Shown here: piece by piece, positions 9,030 to 17,937 of the stretch
Numbering within the stretch: the stretch's first letter is position 1
Layout: each line of letters starts with the position of its first letter
Source of the DNA: Dongia deserti
GTDB lineage: Bacteria > Pseudomonadota > Alphaproteobacteria > Dongiales > Dongiaceae
Direction: 5' to 3'
DNA length: 64,000 nt
Assembly: GCF_003574735.1 (NCBI RefSeq)
Contig: NZ_QORW01000005.1
Location: 124,001 to 188,000, forward strand
Notes under the pieces: model-generated
Seen by the model: the letters and a program-made list of their open reading frames with translations, nothing else
What the model was told of the DNA's origin: nothing
The model's database searches: none
Program-made: the position numbers and the translations under genes

Positions 9030-9590
9030 CTATTGTGCGTCCACCGCAACCTGCATCTTCACAATGCGATCCTGGGGAGCGCTGACCACGCCATTGTTGC
9101 CGGGGTCGCCCTTCTTGATGCGGTCGACGAATTCCATGCCCTCGACCACCTGGCCGAAGGCGGTGTACTGGCCGTCCAGGTGCGGCGCGGGCGCGAAGCA
9201 GATGAAGAACTGGCTGTCCGCGCTGTTCACGTCCGATGAGCGCGCCATCGAGACCGTGCCGCGCACGTGCTTCACCGCGGAGAATTCGGCCTTGAGCCGC
9301 TTTCCCGATCCACCGGTGCCGGTGCCCGTAGGGTCGCCGCCCTGAGCCATAAAGTTCGGGAGCACGCGGTGGAACGGCGTGCCATCATAGAAGCCTTGGC
9401 GTGCCAGCTCCTTTATGCGGGCGACGGTCCGCGGCGCGACGTCCGGCAGAAGCTGGATCACCACGCGGCCGTAGCTGAGATCCATGTAGAGGGTGTTCTC
9501 GAGATCCTGCGCGAAAGCATTCGCGCCGCCGGCAGTGAAGAACGCGCAGGTGACGAACGCGCTGAAGGCGCGGCGAGTTATGTTGGTCAT
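9030..9590 (-). CDS. Cyclophilin-type peptidyl-prolyl cis-trans isomerase, exported
   Basis: A 186-residue protein with an N-terminal export signal containing TRRAF and cleavage probably after NAFA (about residue 27), followed by a cyclophilin domain. Hallmarks are the active-site segments GTPFHRVLPNFMAQGGDPTG, ADSQFFICF and HLDGQYTAFGQV. It should catalyse proline isomerisation of periplasmic proteins, like PpiA. The paired arginines raise the possibility of Tat export, but the motif is not a full consensus. A GGGAG ribosome binding site precedes the ATG. It sits 21 bases downstream of icd on the same strand. Confidence 0.93.
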   Translation of the reverse strand: MTNITRRAFSAFVTCAFFTAGGANAFAQDLENTLYMDLSYGRVVIQLLPDVAPRTVARIKELARQGFYDGTPFHRVLPNFMAQGGDPTGTGTGGSGKRLKAEFSAVKHVRGTVSMARSSDVNSADSQFFICFAPAPHLDGQYTAFGQVVEGMEFVDRIKKGDPGNNGVVSAPQDRIVKMQVAVDAQ

Positions 9591-9611
9591 GAAAATCTCC
9601 CGGAGCCCGGC

Positions 9612-10826
9612 CTAGCCCATAGCCTTCTTCAGGTTCTCATCGAGCTTGTCGAGGAACTCGTTGGTCGTCATCCACTTCTGGTCGGGCGAAATCAGTAACG
9701 CCAAATCCTTCGTCATGAAGCCGGCTTCGACCGTGTCGACGCAAACCTTCTCCAGCGCCTCGGCGAATTTCTGCACCTCGGGCGTGCTGTCGAACTTGCC
9801 GCGATACCAGAGGCCACGCGTCCAGGCATAGATCGACGCGATCGGGTTGGTGGACGTCTGCTTGCCCTTCTGGTGCTCGCGGTAGTGGCGCGTGACAGTA
9901 CCGTGCGCCGCCTCCGCCTCCACCACATCGCCGGACGGCGACATGAGCACCGAAGTCATGAGGCCGAGAGAGCCGAAGCCCTGCGCGACCGTGTCGGACT
10001 GCACGTCGCCGTCGTAGTTCTTGCACGCCCACACGAACGCGCCGGACCATTTCAGCGCGCTCGCCACCATGTCGTCGATCAGGCGGTGATCGTAGGTGAT
10101 GTTCTTGGCCTTGAAGTGGTCGGCGAACTCCTCGTCGAACACTTCCTGGAAGATGTCCTTGAAACGACCGTCGTAGGTCTTGAGAATCGTGTTCTTGGTC
10201 GACAGATAGACCGGCCAGCCGAGGTCAAGGCCATAGTTCAAGCAGGCGCGGGCGAAGCCGCGGATGGATTCGTCGAGGTTGTACATGCCAAGGGCAACAC
10301 CGCTGCCTGTGAAACTGAAGACCTCCTTCTCGATCGGTGCGCCGCCGTCGGCGGGCTCGAACTTCATGGTCAGCTTGCCCTTGCCCGGCACGATGAAATC
10401 GGTGGCGCGATATTGGTCGCCGAAGGCGTGACGGCCGATGACGATGGGCTGGGTCCAGCCCGGCACCAGGCGCGGCACATTCTTGCAGATGATCGGCTGG
10501 CGGAAGACCGTGCCATCGAGGATGTTGCGGATCGTCCCGTTGGGCGACTTCCACATCTGCTTCAGCTTGAATTCCTTCACGCGCGCTTCGTCGGGCGTGA
10601 TGGTGGCGCACTTCACGCCGACGCGATGCTGCTTGATGGCATTGGCGGCGTCGACCGTGATCTGGTCGCTGGTCTTGTCGCGGCTCTCGATGCCAAGGTC
10701 ATAGTATTTTAGGTCAACCTCGAGATAGGGCAGGATCAGCTTGTCCTTGATGAAGCGCCAGATGATGCGCGTCATCTCATCGCCGTCCAACTCCACGATC
10801 GGGTTCTTGACCTTGATCTTCGCCAT
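9612..10826 (-). CDS. icd: NADP-dependent isocitrate dehydrogenase
   Basis: A 404-residue enzyme oxidatively decarboxylating isocitrate to 2-oxoglutarate in the citric acid cycle. It belongs to the eukaryote-like NADP-IDH subfamily common in alphaproteobacteria. Recognisable segments include [16 protein letters not shown] (8-23), [13 protein letters not shown], and [14 protein letters not shown] near residue 310. The ATG at 10826 with a strong GGAGG site upstream fits the family; an open extension of 31 codons is not needed. A 25-base palindrome (10915-10939) lies in its upstream region. Downstream is the cyclophilin gene. Confidence 0.97.
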   Translation of the reverse strand: MAKIKVKNPIVELDGDEMTRIIWRFIKDKLILPYLEVDLKYYDLGIESRDKTSDQITVDAANAIKQHRVGVKCATITPDEARVKEFKLKQMWKSPNGTIRNILDGTVFRQPIICKNVPRLVPGWTQPIVIGRHAFGDQYRATDFIVPGKGKLTMKFEPADGGAPIEKEVFSFTGSGVALGMYNLDESIRGFARACLNYGLDLGWPVYLSTKNTILKTYDGRFKDIFQEVFDEEFADHFKAKNITYDHRLIDDMVASALKWSGAFVWACKNYDGDVQSDTVAQGFGSLGLMTSVLMSPSGDVVEAEAAHGTVTRHYREHQKGKQTSTNPIASIYAWTRGLWYRGKFDSTPEVQKFAEALEKVCVDTVEAGFMTKDLALLISPDQKWMTTNEFLDKLDENLKKAMG

Positions 10827-10914
10827 TCCGTTGCTTCCTCCGAAGGTGGCTGCCTCGCGCGCGACCCGGCGCGGCAACCGATGTTGCATCGCAAAATCGG
10901 GCGCAGAATAGCAT

Positions 10915-10939
10915 CGCACGCTGGAATTTCCAGCGTGCG
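10915..10939. repeat. Perfect 11-bp inverted repeat between the LOG-family gene and icd
   Basis: The arms CGCACGCTGGA and TCCAGCGTGCG flank a three-base loop ATT. The element lies 20 bases after the LOG-family stop codon and about 90 bases upstream of icd, both on the minus strand. A convincing T-run is absent on the minus strand, so it could be a weak terminator of the LOG gene, an mRNA leader hairpin, or a protein-binding palindrome for icd. Confidence 0.55.
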
Positions 10940-10959
10940 GAAAACACGGGCTAGGCCAA

Positions 10960-11547
10960 CTAAATCCGCTCCGGATAGCTCGGTTCGCGGGTCTGCGGCT
11001 CGCCCTCGAGCATGTCGAGCAGCCGGCCGACGCTGCCGACCACGGAGAACAGCTGCCGCGTCGCGGAACGGGCGAAGCCGTTGTCGATTACGTGGTCAAC
11101 CAGGTCCAGGAACGGATCCCAGTAATCGTCGTGATTGACCAAGATGATCGGCTTGTCATGCATGCCGAGCTGCCGCCAGGTGATGATCTCGAAGGTCTCG
11201 TCGAGCGTGCCCATGCCGCCGGGCAGCACGATGAAGGCCTGGGAAAGGTCGAACATCATGCGCTTTCTGGTGTGCATGCTGTCGACGATCTTGAGCTCGG
11301 TGAGGCCGCGATGGCCGAGCTCGGCCTGCTGCAGGTGCTCCGGAATGACGCCGACCACCTGTCCACCGGCCGCGAGCGTGGCGTCGGCAACGGCACCCAT
11401 CAGGCCGATTCCGCCTCCGCCATAAATGAGGCGAATGCCGTTCTCCCCTAGAGCGCGGCCGACGTCGGTGGCGATTTTGAGGAATGTGGGGGAGGCACCC
11501 GTGGAGGCGCCGCAATAGACGCAGACTGACTTTATTACCTGACTCAT
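10960..11547 (-). CDS. LOG family protein (putative cytokinin riboside 5'-monophosphate phosphoribohydrolase)
   Basis: A 195-residue Rossmann-type protein with the LOG signatures: [11 protein letters not shown] (41-51), MHTRKRMM (91-98) and PGGMGTLDE (109-117). LOG enzymes hydrolyse nucleoside 5'-monophosphates, releasing the base; they were formerly annotated as lysine decarboxylases. The conserved Arg and Glu of the active site are present. The start at 11547 removes a 58-residue open extension with no similarity. The physiological substrate is unknown; many bacteria carry such a gene without making cytokinins. Confidence 0.9.
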   Translation of the reverse strand: MSQVIKSVCVYCGASTGASPTFLKIATDVGRALGENGIRLIYGGGGIGLMGAVADATLAAGGQVVGVIPEHLQQAELGHRGLTELKIVDSMHTRKRMMFDLSQAFIVLPGGMGTLDETFEIITWRQLGMHDKPIILVNHDDYWDPFLDLVDHVIDNGFARSATRQLFSVVGSVGRLLDMLEGEPQTREPSYPERI

Positions 11548-11854
11548 TTCCAACCCAAGGGGCCATCCCCTTGGCCTTTCATTTCCATCTCTCTGGTCAC
11601 AACACTTATGGCAGGGAAACGGGCCTCGGGGCAAGTTTGGAGGATGGCTCTGAGGGGCCACAGCCCAGCGAAACCCGTGGCATTCCCGCCACAGGGGCGC
11701 AAGAGAACCGGCTTGCAGCATTTGAGCGGCATTTGGATTGCGAGTTTTTACTTTTTCGCCAGGGAAATCCTATTTCTGTTCCGCGACTTCGTTCTTCTGC
11801 CACACCGAGTGGTCTGATACTGTTGTGCAACAGGTTGGTCACAAGGAGGATCGG
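11548..11854. other. Intergenic region between divergent genes
   Basis: This 307-base stretch separates the LOG gene (minus) from the LysM gene (plus). I see no coding sequence with family similarity; the open frames crossing it are upstream extensions of the flanking genes. The right half (about 11738-11830) is T-rich and less GC-rich than its surroundings. It probably holds the LysM promoter, for example a GATACT element at 11816-11821, but no convincing -35 box is present. An AAGGAGGA ribosome binding site at 11843-11850 precedes the next gene. Confidence 0.6.
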
Positions 11855-13048
11855 GTGACGCGCGTCGCTCTGACCGGAACAATCGGTGCTGCGGTTCTGG
11901 TGGTCGCGCTCGGGCTGTTTTTCGCGATTTATCAGCAGGACCAGGATGAGGGCGGCGACACTGCACCGCCGGCCGCTCAGTCCGCCGCTCCCGCGACCGA
12001 GTCGGGCATGAGCGGCAGCCAGGATGGTGCGACCGAAGGCCAGCCGAGCCAATCTGCGAACACAACGGGCGGACAAGCGCCCGCCCAGCCCTCGAGCGGC
12101 CAAGCGGCAGAGGCCACGCCGATTCCGCCCAGCTTCGACGTCGTGCGTGTCAACCCCAGCGGCGATGCGGTGATCGCCGGTCGCGCCCAGCCGGATGCCG
12201 AGGTCACGATCATGGACAAGGGCAAGGTCATCGGCTCGGTACAGGCGGACAACCGCGGCGAATGGGTCTTCCTGCCGAACAGTGCCCTCGACCCCGGCGA
12301 ACACAGCTTTACGCTTGAGAGCGTGCCGGACGATTCCGAGAATGACGCAAGCGCCAAGCGGGAGTCGGAGACATCCGTCGTCGTGCTGGTGCCGCAGGTG
12401 GCCAAGGACATCGCCGGGCGCGCGAGCGACCAACCCGCGGGAGCGCTGGCAATCGAGGTGCCCAAGTCAGGAATCGGGCCCACGCGGGTCATGAACGTGC
12501 CGGACCAGCCGGTGGAGGCTTCGGCCGGAGCGCCCAAGGTTCCAGAGATTTCGGCAATTGATTACGATTCTGAGGGCCGCGCTATCCTGTCGGGCAAGGC
12601 GCCGGGCGGCGTGCGGCTGTTCGTCTATCTGGACAACCAGTCGATTGGCGAGACGACAGCGAACGAGAATGGCTTCTGGTCGTTCACGCCCAACACGCCG
12701 ATCGCGCCCGGGTTGCATGTCATCCGCGTGGATCAGGTCGACCAGACCGGAAAGGTGGTGGCGCGTGCGCAGACGCCGTTCGAACAGGCCGCTGTGCCTT
12801 TGGCGGCCCAAGCCGGCTCCAGTGCGCAACAGACCGCCTCAGCCGCGGGCGCTCCGGACGCCAATGGCGGGGCGATGGCCAATGGCAGAATCGTCGTGCA
12901 ACCAGGAAATTCTCTCTGGAGGATCGCGCGTGAAAGCTACGGAGAGGGGATCCGTTACACCGTGATCTACGAAGCGAATAAGGATCAAATCGCGGATCCG
13001 GACCTGATCTATCCAGGCCAGGTGTTCGCGGTACCCACCGGCAACTGA
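11855..13048 (+). CDS. Membrane-anchored LysM protein with Ig-like repeats
   Basis: A 397-residue protein starting at GTG 11855, four bases after an ideal AAGGAGGA site. It has one N-terminal membrane segment (about 6-25), a low-complexity Ala/Ser/Gly/Gln stretch to about residue 90, and two related Ig-like units (around VNPSGDAVIAGRAQPDAEV and SEGRAILSGKAPGGVRLFVY). It ends with a LysM domain (QPGNSLWRIARESYG ... DPDLIYPGQVFAVP). LysM binds N-acetylglucosamine in peptidoglycan, so this is likely a cell-wall-tethering envelope protein. It is 29 bases upstream of the DUF2157 gene. Confidence 0.85.
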   Translation: MTRVALTGTIGAAVLVVALGLFFAIYQQDQDEGGDTAPPAAQSAAPATESGMSGSQDGATEGQPSQSANTTGGQAPAQPSSGQAAEATPIPPSFDVVRVNPSGDAVIAGRAQPDAEVTIMDKGKVIGSVQADNRGEWVFLPNSALDPGEHSFTLESVPDDSENDASAKRESETSVVVLVPQVAKDIAGRASDQPAGALAIEVPKSGIGPTRVMNVPDQPVEASAGAPKVPEISAIDYDSEGRAILSGKAPGGVRLFVYLDNQSIGETTANENGFWSFTPNTPIAPGLHVIRVDQVDQTGKVVARAQTPFEQAAVPLAAQAGSSAQQTASAAGAPDANGGAMANGRIVVQPGNSLWRIARESYGEGIRYTVIYEANKDQIADPDLIYPGQVFAVPTGN

Positions 13049-13077
13049 ATCCATTCCATCCACGAAAGACCTAGCAA

Positions 13078-14094
13078 GTGAGTCCTGCCGATCCGGAGTT
13101 GGGCCTGCGTGAGTTGCAGATCTTGCGCTCCGCCGGACTCGTCTCGGCACGCGGATATGCCGCCGCGGTCAGCGTCGTGCGCGACGAGGCGTTCTGGGCA
13201 AGATGGGGTCGCCATGCGTTGTTGACCTTGGGTGCGGGTCAGTTTCTGGCCGGCGTGGTATGTTTCTTCGCCTACAACTGGGATGACCTTTCCGATCTCG
13301 CCAAGTTTGCTGTCATCGAAACGGCGCTGGTGATCGCTGCCGGTGGCGCGCTGCTGATCGGTCTCGATCGCGCGTTCGGACGAGTGCTTCTGGTCGCGGC
13401 GTCGGTATTGACCGGCGTTCTCCTGGCGGTGATCGGTCAAGTCTATCAGACCGGCGCGGACGTCTTTGAGCTGTTCGTCGCGTGGGCCGTTCTCATCCTG
13501 CCTTGGGTTTTCGTGTCGCGCAGCGCGGTCCACTGGATGCTTTGGCTGGTGGTCGCGGAGGTCGCGCTGGCGCTCTATGCCAGCCAGGTGCTGGTGGTCG
13601 TCAGCGATGTGACCTCGGGGGAAATGTGGGTGCTGGTTGGAGCGACCATTGCCCTGGCGCTCGCCGGGCGCGAGTTCGCCGTCCAATATGGACTGTCGTG
13701 GCTGTCTGCGCACTGGACGCGGCTGGTGCTGCTGTTCGCAGCGACGGTGATCCTCTTCATTCCGGCTGCGGCCCATGCGGTGGATGCGGGCAGGTTCGGC
13801 TCTCCGGCGCTTTGCCTGGCGGCATTCCTGTTGATGATCATTGCCGCCGCCGCACTCTACTGGCACCTGTGGCGTGATTTCGCTGCGCTCGTGATCGTCA
13901 TCGCGGTCGCCGATGCATTCTTCATCTGCATCGGATTTCGCCTGATCGACGAGGCAATCGGATTCGACTTCGACGATGCAGCGCCGGCCTTGGCGAGCCT
14001 CGGCGCCATGATTGTTTGGGCCATTGCCGGAACGGGTTCCGCCGCCCTGGCGATGCGGAGGCTGCGCGGAACCCTGCAAGGAGCGCCGGCATGA
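13078..14094 (+). CDS. DUF2157 domain membrane protein
   Basis: A 338-residue integral membrane protein with a short N-terminal cytoplasmic part (about 1-45) and roughly ten hydrophobic segments. The start region (LQILRSAGLVSARGY ... WGRHALLTLGAGQFLAGVVCFFAYNW) is typical of DUF2157. Function is unknown. The start codon is GTG. Its stop overlaps the ATG of the next gene (ATGA at 14091), and the third gene overlaps likewise, so the three form a translationally coupled cassette. Confidence 0.85.
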   Translation: MSPADPELGLRELQILRSAGLVSARGYAAAVSVVRDEAFWARWGRHALLTLGAGQFLAGVVCFFAYNWDDLSDLAKFAVIETALVIAAGGALLIGLDRAFGRVLLVAASVLTGVLLAVIGQVYQTGADVFELFVAWAVLILPWVFVSRSAVHWMLWLVVAEVALALYASQVLVVVSDVTSGEMWVLVGATIALALAGREFAVQYGLSWLSAHWTRLVLLFAATVILFIPAAAHAVDAGRFGSPALCLAAFLLMIIAAAALYWHLWRDFAALVIVIAVADAFFICIGFRLIDEAIGFDFDDAAPALASLGAMIVWAIAGTGSAALAMRRLRGTLQGAPA

Positions 14095-15119
14095 CAACGC
14101 TTACGGCGTTCTGTGCACGGACTGGAATCGACGTGGCGCCGGCGCGCGAAGCATTGAACGCGCGCGGTCCGTACGACGACGCGCCCTGGTACATGCAAGC
14201 AGTGCTGGGCATCGGTGCCTGGGTCACGGCGGTTGTGGCGCTAGCCTTCGCCTGGGTGGTCATGGATATGGCGTTCGATGTCGATGAACCGAACCTCGTC
14301 GTCGCGATTGCCGGTGCAATTGTATTTGCCGTCAGTGTGCGGCTCCTGCATCACCGGCCTGAGGGCGCGTTCACCGCGCATGCTGCCGTGGCCCTCGCAA
14401 CTGCCGGTACGCTGATGGTTGCGGCCGGGGTCGGCGTCCCAGCCGAGAGCGTGTGGGCAGCCGTCATCGCCACTGTGCCCTTCGCGGCGGCTGCCGTGTG
14501 GCAGCAACGGTCGCTGCTGCTGCAGTTCCTGGTCGTCTCGGTGACGCTGATCCTGCTGTTTGTGGCCATCTGGGACCATTGGGGCCAGATGACCGCGGAT
14601 CTGCCGGCGGTCTTCGTTCCGTTCGGCGTGGCGCTGTTGTTGTACCCGCCAATGCGCGATGTGCGACCGACGGCATTGGCCCTGCTCGTCGTGCCGCAGC
14701 TTATCGAGATCCTGGTCTTCAACTTCGACACGGGCTGGAAGCTCTGGTTCGGCTGGCCGGCAAAGGGGCTGCTCCTTTTCGTGTTTGCGTTCCTTGTCTT
14801 CATCAACTGGCGGCGCGTGGGGGACTCCCAAGCGCAGCTTCTCGCTGCCGTCGCGGCGCTGGCCGCAGCGATTGTCGCCTTCCTGCTGCCGACCGGGGCC
14901 TCGGCCGCCTTGGTCCTGCTGGCGCTGGCCTACACAATCGGTTCGCGCTCGCTGGCGATCATCGGTGCGTTGGCGGAGATCTATTTCATCTGGCTGTTCT
15001 ATTGGGACCTGCAGGAGACGTTGCTCACCAAGTCCGTCATCCTGATGTCGGCCGGGGCAATTCTGCTGGCCTGCTATGGGCTGCTGATCGGCGCAATGCG
15101 CGAGCGGAGGCCGTCATGA
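14091..15119 (+). CDS. DUF4401-like polytopic membrane protein
   Basis: A 342-residue membrane protein with about ten hydrophobic segments after a short N-terminal region. It occupies the position of the DUF4401 protein that habitually sits between a DUF2157 gene and a GDYXXLXY gene, and the segment MQAVLGIGAWVTAVVALAFA fits that family. No catalytic motif is evident. It overlaps both neighbours by four bases. The family name rests on context plus general resemblance, so it is less certain than for its neighbours. Confidence 0.75.
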   Translation: MTTLTAFCARTGIDVAPAREALNARGPYDDAPWYMQAVLGIGAWVTAVVALAFAWVVMDMAFDVDEPNLVVAIAGAIVFAVSVRLLHHRPEGAFTAHAAVALATAGTLMVAAGVGVPAESVWAAVIATVPFAAAAVWQQRSLLLQFLVVSVTLILLFVAIWDHWGQMTADLPAVFVPFGVALLLYPPMRDVRPTALALLVVPQLIEILVFNFDTGWKLWFGWPAKGLLLFVFAFLVFINWRRVGDSQAQLLAAVAALAAAIVAFLLPTGASAALVLLALAYTIGSRSLAIIGALAEIYFIWLFYWDLQETLLTKSVILMSAGAILLACYGLLIGAMRERRPS

Positions 15120-15631
15120 GGCCCGCACGGTTGGCGATCGCACTTGCCGGGCTGGTGCTGATCCTTGGGCTGACCAACTGGGATATTGCACAGAAGAGGG
15201 CGGTCATTGCCGACGGCGAGCTTCTGATGCTGGAGCTTCGGCCGGTCGATCCGAGATCCTTGCTGCAAGGCGACTACATGGCTCTGGCGCTGGCCGACGC
15301 GGTCATGCCCGACAGCACGGCGATCGAGAGCTTGCCCTACCGCGGCACGGTGATCCTGTCATTGGACGAAAACAGGATCGGTCGCTATGCGCGCCTGGAT
15401 GACGGATCACCGCTGAAGGACAACGAGCTCCGTGTGCAGTACCGCCGGCACGAGGACTGGGGCAGGCCGCGGCTGGATTACGGCGCGCAATCCTTCTTTT
15501 TCCAGGAAGGCCAGGCAGAGGTCTATCAGGCTGCCAAATACGCCGTGCTGCGCGTTGCTGCGGATGGCGGGACGGTTCTGACCGACCTCGCAGACGAGAA
15601 TCGCGAGCGGATCAGGCCGGGGCCGAGATAG
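15116..15631 (+). CDS. GDYXXLXY family protein
   Basis: A 171-residue protein with one N-terminal hydrophobic segment (5-20) and a mostly beta-rich exported domain. The family signature appears as LLQGDYMALALAD (about 50-62), with the final Tyr of GDYXXLXY replaced by Leu. Other family features are VDPRSLLQGDY and the C-terminal AKYAVLRVAADG. Function is unknown. It is the last gene of the DUF2157-DUF4401-GDYXXLXY cassette and overlaps the upstream stop by four bases. It ends seven bases before a convergent hypothetical gene. Confidence 0.85.
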   Translation: MRPARLAIALAGLVLILGLTNWDIAQKRAVIADGELLMLELRPVDPRSLLQGDYMALALADAVMPDSTAIESLPYRGTVILSLDENRIGRYARLDDGSPLKDNELRVQYRRHEDWGRPRLDYGAQSFFFQEGQAEVYQAAKYAVLRVAADGGTVLTDLADENRERIRPGPR

Positions 15632-15637
15632 AGGAAC

Positions 15638-16096
15638 TCAGGCGGCTGGCTTTGCCCAGCGGGGCATGACGTCGCGCAGGACCATGAGATAGGGCCGCGC
15701 CTCCAAAACCAGTTCCGCCGCGACGGTCAGCAGCGCTGTGGGAGTCCAGCTCTCGCTCAAATGCCCCTTACCGACACAATAGATGCGCTTCTGCTTCGAC
15801 ACCATCAGGCGGCAAGAGGGCGAGGTGTGGCTGGAGCGGATGATGGCGTGTACCGCTTCGCGCAGGTCCACACCTTCGGCGGAATAGGGGTCGCCGCCGA
15901 TCTCCGCCGCGATCTGCAGCACCGGCCCGGTCTCGGCTAGGCGCGTCTCCGCCGAAAAAGGAAGGCCGCAGGCCCTGAAACCGAAGGCAACGTTGGCGCG
16001 CTCCCGCTTCAACGCGACGGAACCATCGTCAAGGACGTCGAGCTCGTTTATTTCGGCAGGGGCAGGCGGGTGACTGAAGACGGTTGGTATGTTCAT
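15638..16096 (-). CDS. Conserved hypothetical protein
   Basis: A 152-residue soluble protein that I do not recognise as a named domain. It starts MNIPTVFSHPPAP, has an Asp/Glu-rich early part, and contains two cysteines in the second half (SPSCRLMV and RIYCVGKG). There is no signal peptide or membrane segment. The ATG at 16096 is preferred over an ATG 28 codons upstream because the extension is rich in Pro/Ser/His and looks non-coding. It is convergent with the GDYXXLXY gene and divergent from psd. Confidence 0.6.
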   Translation of the reverse strand: MNIPTVFSHPPAPAEINELDVLDDGSVALKRERANVAFGFRACGLPFSAETRLAETGPVLQIAAEIGGDPYSAEGVDLREAVHAIIRSSHTSPSCRLMVSKQKRIYCVGKGHLSESWTPTALLTVAAELVLEARPYLMVLRDVMPRWAKPAA

Positions 16097-16306
16097 GAAA
16101 TCAGCGCCAGCTGAATGGTTTGGGACCGGATGCGATGGTAGTAGGGGGGAATTAACGAAACCTGAAAAGTGCGCTGCCAAGCCATCCGGCCGGTCCAGCG
16201 ACCAGTCATTGACTTGCGCGGCGTCAACAGCCAGATATGTGTCAAATCAATGAACTAGCGGCAGACCGTGGCGAACAGCTTGAGGAATGCCGGTTGACTG
16301 AACGAG

Positions 16307-17002
16307 GTGCCCTTCTTGTCCACATTCACGGTTCCTCCGATCAATCGCGATGGATGGCGCTTTGTCGCCCTGTTTGCCGTGGCGACCTTGCTCCTGTTCT
16401 GGATCTGGGAGCCGCTGGGGTGGATCGGGGTCATTCTCACCTGTTGGTGCGCATTCTTCTTCCGCGATCCGGCGCGCGTCACGCCCAATCGGCCAGGCCT
16501 CATCATCTCGCCGGCGGATGGCATAGTGCAGATGATCCAGCCCGCGATCCCACCGGCGGAGCTGGGCCTGGACCAAAGGCCGCTGACCCGCATTAGTGTC
16601 TTCATGAACGTGTTCGACGTGCACGTGAACCGCTCGCCGATCGACGGCGACGTGGTCGCGCTCGCTTATCGGCCGGGCAAGTTCGTCAACGCAGCGCTCG
16701 ACAAGGCGAGTGAACACAACGAGCGGCAGTCGATCCATCTGCGTGGGCCGGACGGCCTCGACCTCTGCATGGTGCAGATCGCCGGGCTGGTGGCGCGGCG
16801 CATCAAATGCGACCTCGCGGCCGGGCGCACGCTGCGGGCAGGTGAGCGCATCGGTTTGATCCGGTTCGGCAGCCGGGTCGACGTCTACCTGCCGGACGGC
16901 GTCTCGCCCCTGGTCTGCGTCGGGCAGCGCGCGGTCGCGGGCGAAACGGTGCTGGCGGATGCCAAGTCCGACGAGTCCGCGAGGCTTGGCGAGCAACGGT
17001 AA
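16307..17002 (+). CDS. psd: Phosphatidylserine decarboxylase
   Basis: A 231-residue short-form Psd converting phosphatidylserine to phosphatidylethanolamine at the inner membrane. It has two N-terminal hydrophobic segments (about 18-50), [18 protein letters not shown] (68-75), [14 protein letters not shown] (101-114) and the self-cleavage site [11 protein letters not shown]. Ser189 should become the pyruvoyl group. The start is GTG at 16307, directly after an in-frame stop, with TTG at 16316 as alternative. It is followed by pssA, the enzyme that makes its substrate, in the common psd-pssA order. Confidence 0.95.
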   Translation: MPFLSTFTVPPINRDGWRFVALFAVATLLLFWIWEPLGWIGVILTCWCAFFFRDPARVTPNRPGLIISPADGIVQMIQPAIPPAELGLDQRPLTRISVFMNVFDVHVNRSPIDGDVVALAYRPGKFVNAALDKASEHNERQSIHLRGPDGLDLCMVQIAGLVARRIKCDLAAGRTLRAGERIGLIRFGSRVDVYLPDGVSPLVCVGQRAVAGETVLADAKSDESARLGEQR

Positions 17003-17055
17003 TCTGCGGCACAATGAGCCGGCTGCGGCCGGTTCAATCCTGGAGGATGAGAGCC

Positions 17056-17913
17056 ATGCGGCGCACCAGATTGCGGGATCATTCGATCAACCGTCTGATC
17101 CCCAACATGCTGACCCTGTTCGCCTTGTGCGCGGGGCTCACCTCGATCAAGTTCGCGCTCGATGCCCAGGCGCTGATGGATGTCACGGCCTATACCGATC
17201 CATCCGCGGTCGCCAACGCGGCCGCGCGGAAATGGGAACTGGCCTGCATCGCCATCATCGTTGCCGCTGTCTTTGACGCGCTGGACGGACGGATCGCGCG
17301 CCTGCTGGACAGCACCAGCAAGTTCGGCGCGGAGCTGGATTCGCTCTCCGACTTCATCGCCTTCGGCGTCGCGCCGTCGGTCATCCTCTACGTCTGGACC
17401 ATGGACCAGGCGGGCCGCATCGGCTGGGGCTTGACCTTGCTTTTCAGCGCCTGCATGGCGCTGCGTCTGGCGCGTTTCAATACCAAACTCGACAATGCGG
17501 ACGTGCCGGCCTGGACCATGCGTTTCTTCACCGGGGTGCCGGCACCCGCCGGCGCAGGTTTGGTTCTGATGCCCGTGATCGCCTACAACGAATATGGCGG
17601 CGGGATCGCCGATTCACCGTGGCTGGTCGGCAGTTGGATGGTAATTGTCTCCGGTCTGCTGGTCAGCCGTATTCCGACCTTCTCGTTCAAGCGGCTCGCC
17701 ATCACGCAGCGATGGGTGCTGCCAGCCATGGTCGTCGTGGCGGTGTTCGTGGCGCTGCTGGTGAGCGAAACCTGGAACACGGCTCTGGCGATGGGTGCGC
17801 TCTATCTCGCCTCGATTCCGTTCAGCTATCGCCAGTATCAGAGGCTGGCGGTGCAGCGGCCGCACGCGCCGACCATCGAGCAGCGTGCCGAGCACGATCT
17901 GGACCTGCATTGA
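17056..17913 (+). CDS. pssA: CDP-diacylglycerol--serine O-phosphatidyltransferase
   Basis: A 285-residue polytopic enzyme joining serine to CDP-diacylglycerol, the step before Psd. The CDP-alcohol phosphotransferase motif is intact: Asp74, Asp77-Gly78, Ala81-Arg82, Gly91, Asp95 and Asp99 within FDALDGRIARLL and GAELDSLSDF. Further ATGs at 17014 and 17047 are in frame, but 17056 has the best spacing from the GGAGG site at 17042-17046 and gives the usual basic N-terminus. Cotranscription with psd (53-base gap) is likely. Confidence 0.94.
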   Translation: MRRTRLRDHSINRLIPNMLTLFALCAGLTSIKFALDAQALMDVTAYTDPSAVANAAARKWELACIAIIVAAVFDALDGRIARLLDSTSKFGAELDSLSDFIAFGVAPSVILYVWTMDQAGRIGWGLTLLFSACMALRLARFNTKLDNADVPAWTMRFFTGVPAPAGAGLVLMPVIAYNEYGGGIADSPWLVGSWMVIVSGLLVSRIPTFSFKRLAITQRWVLPAMVVVAVFVALLVSETWNTALAMGALYLASIPFSYRQYQRLAVQRPHAPTIEQRAEHDLDLH

Positions 17914-17937
17914 CCATCTGACGGCGGATCGTTTCCG

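Noticed and set aside
14453-15115. Upstream part of a long plus-strand frame leading into the GDYXXLXY gene
   Set aside because: It overlaps the DUF4401-like gene in another frame; the real start is the ATG at 15116, which overlaps the upstream stop.
16209-16241. TTGACT and AGATAT upstream of psd as a promoter
   Set aside because: The -10 match is poor with an 18-base spacer; not convincing enough to annotate.
16862-16900. Non-canonical Psd cleavage motif (RFGS rather than LGST)
   Set aside because: RFGS is a common form in short-form Psd proteins, and the Gly-Ser pair needed for self-cleavage is present, so this is not unusual.
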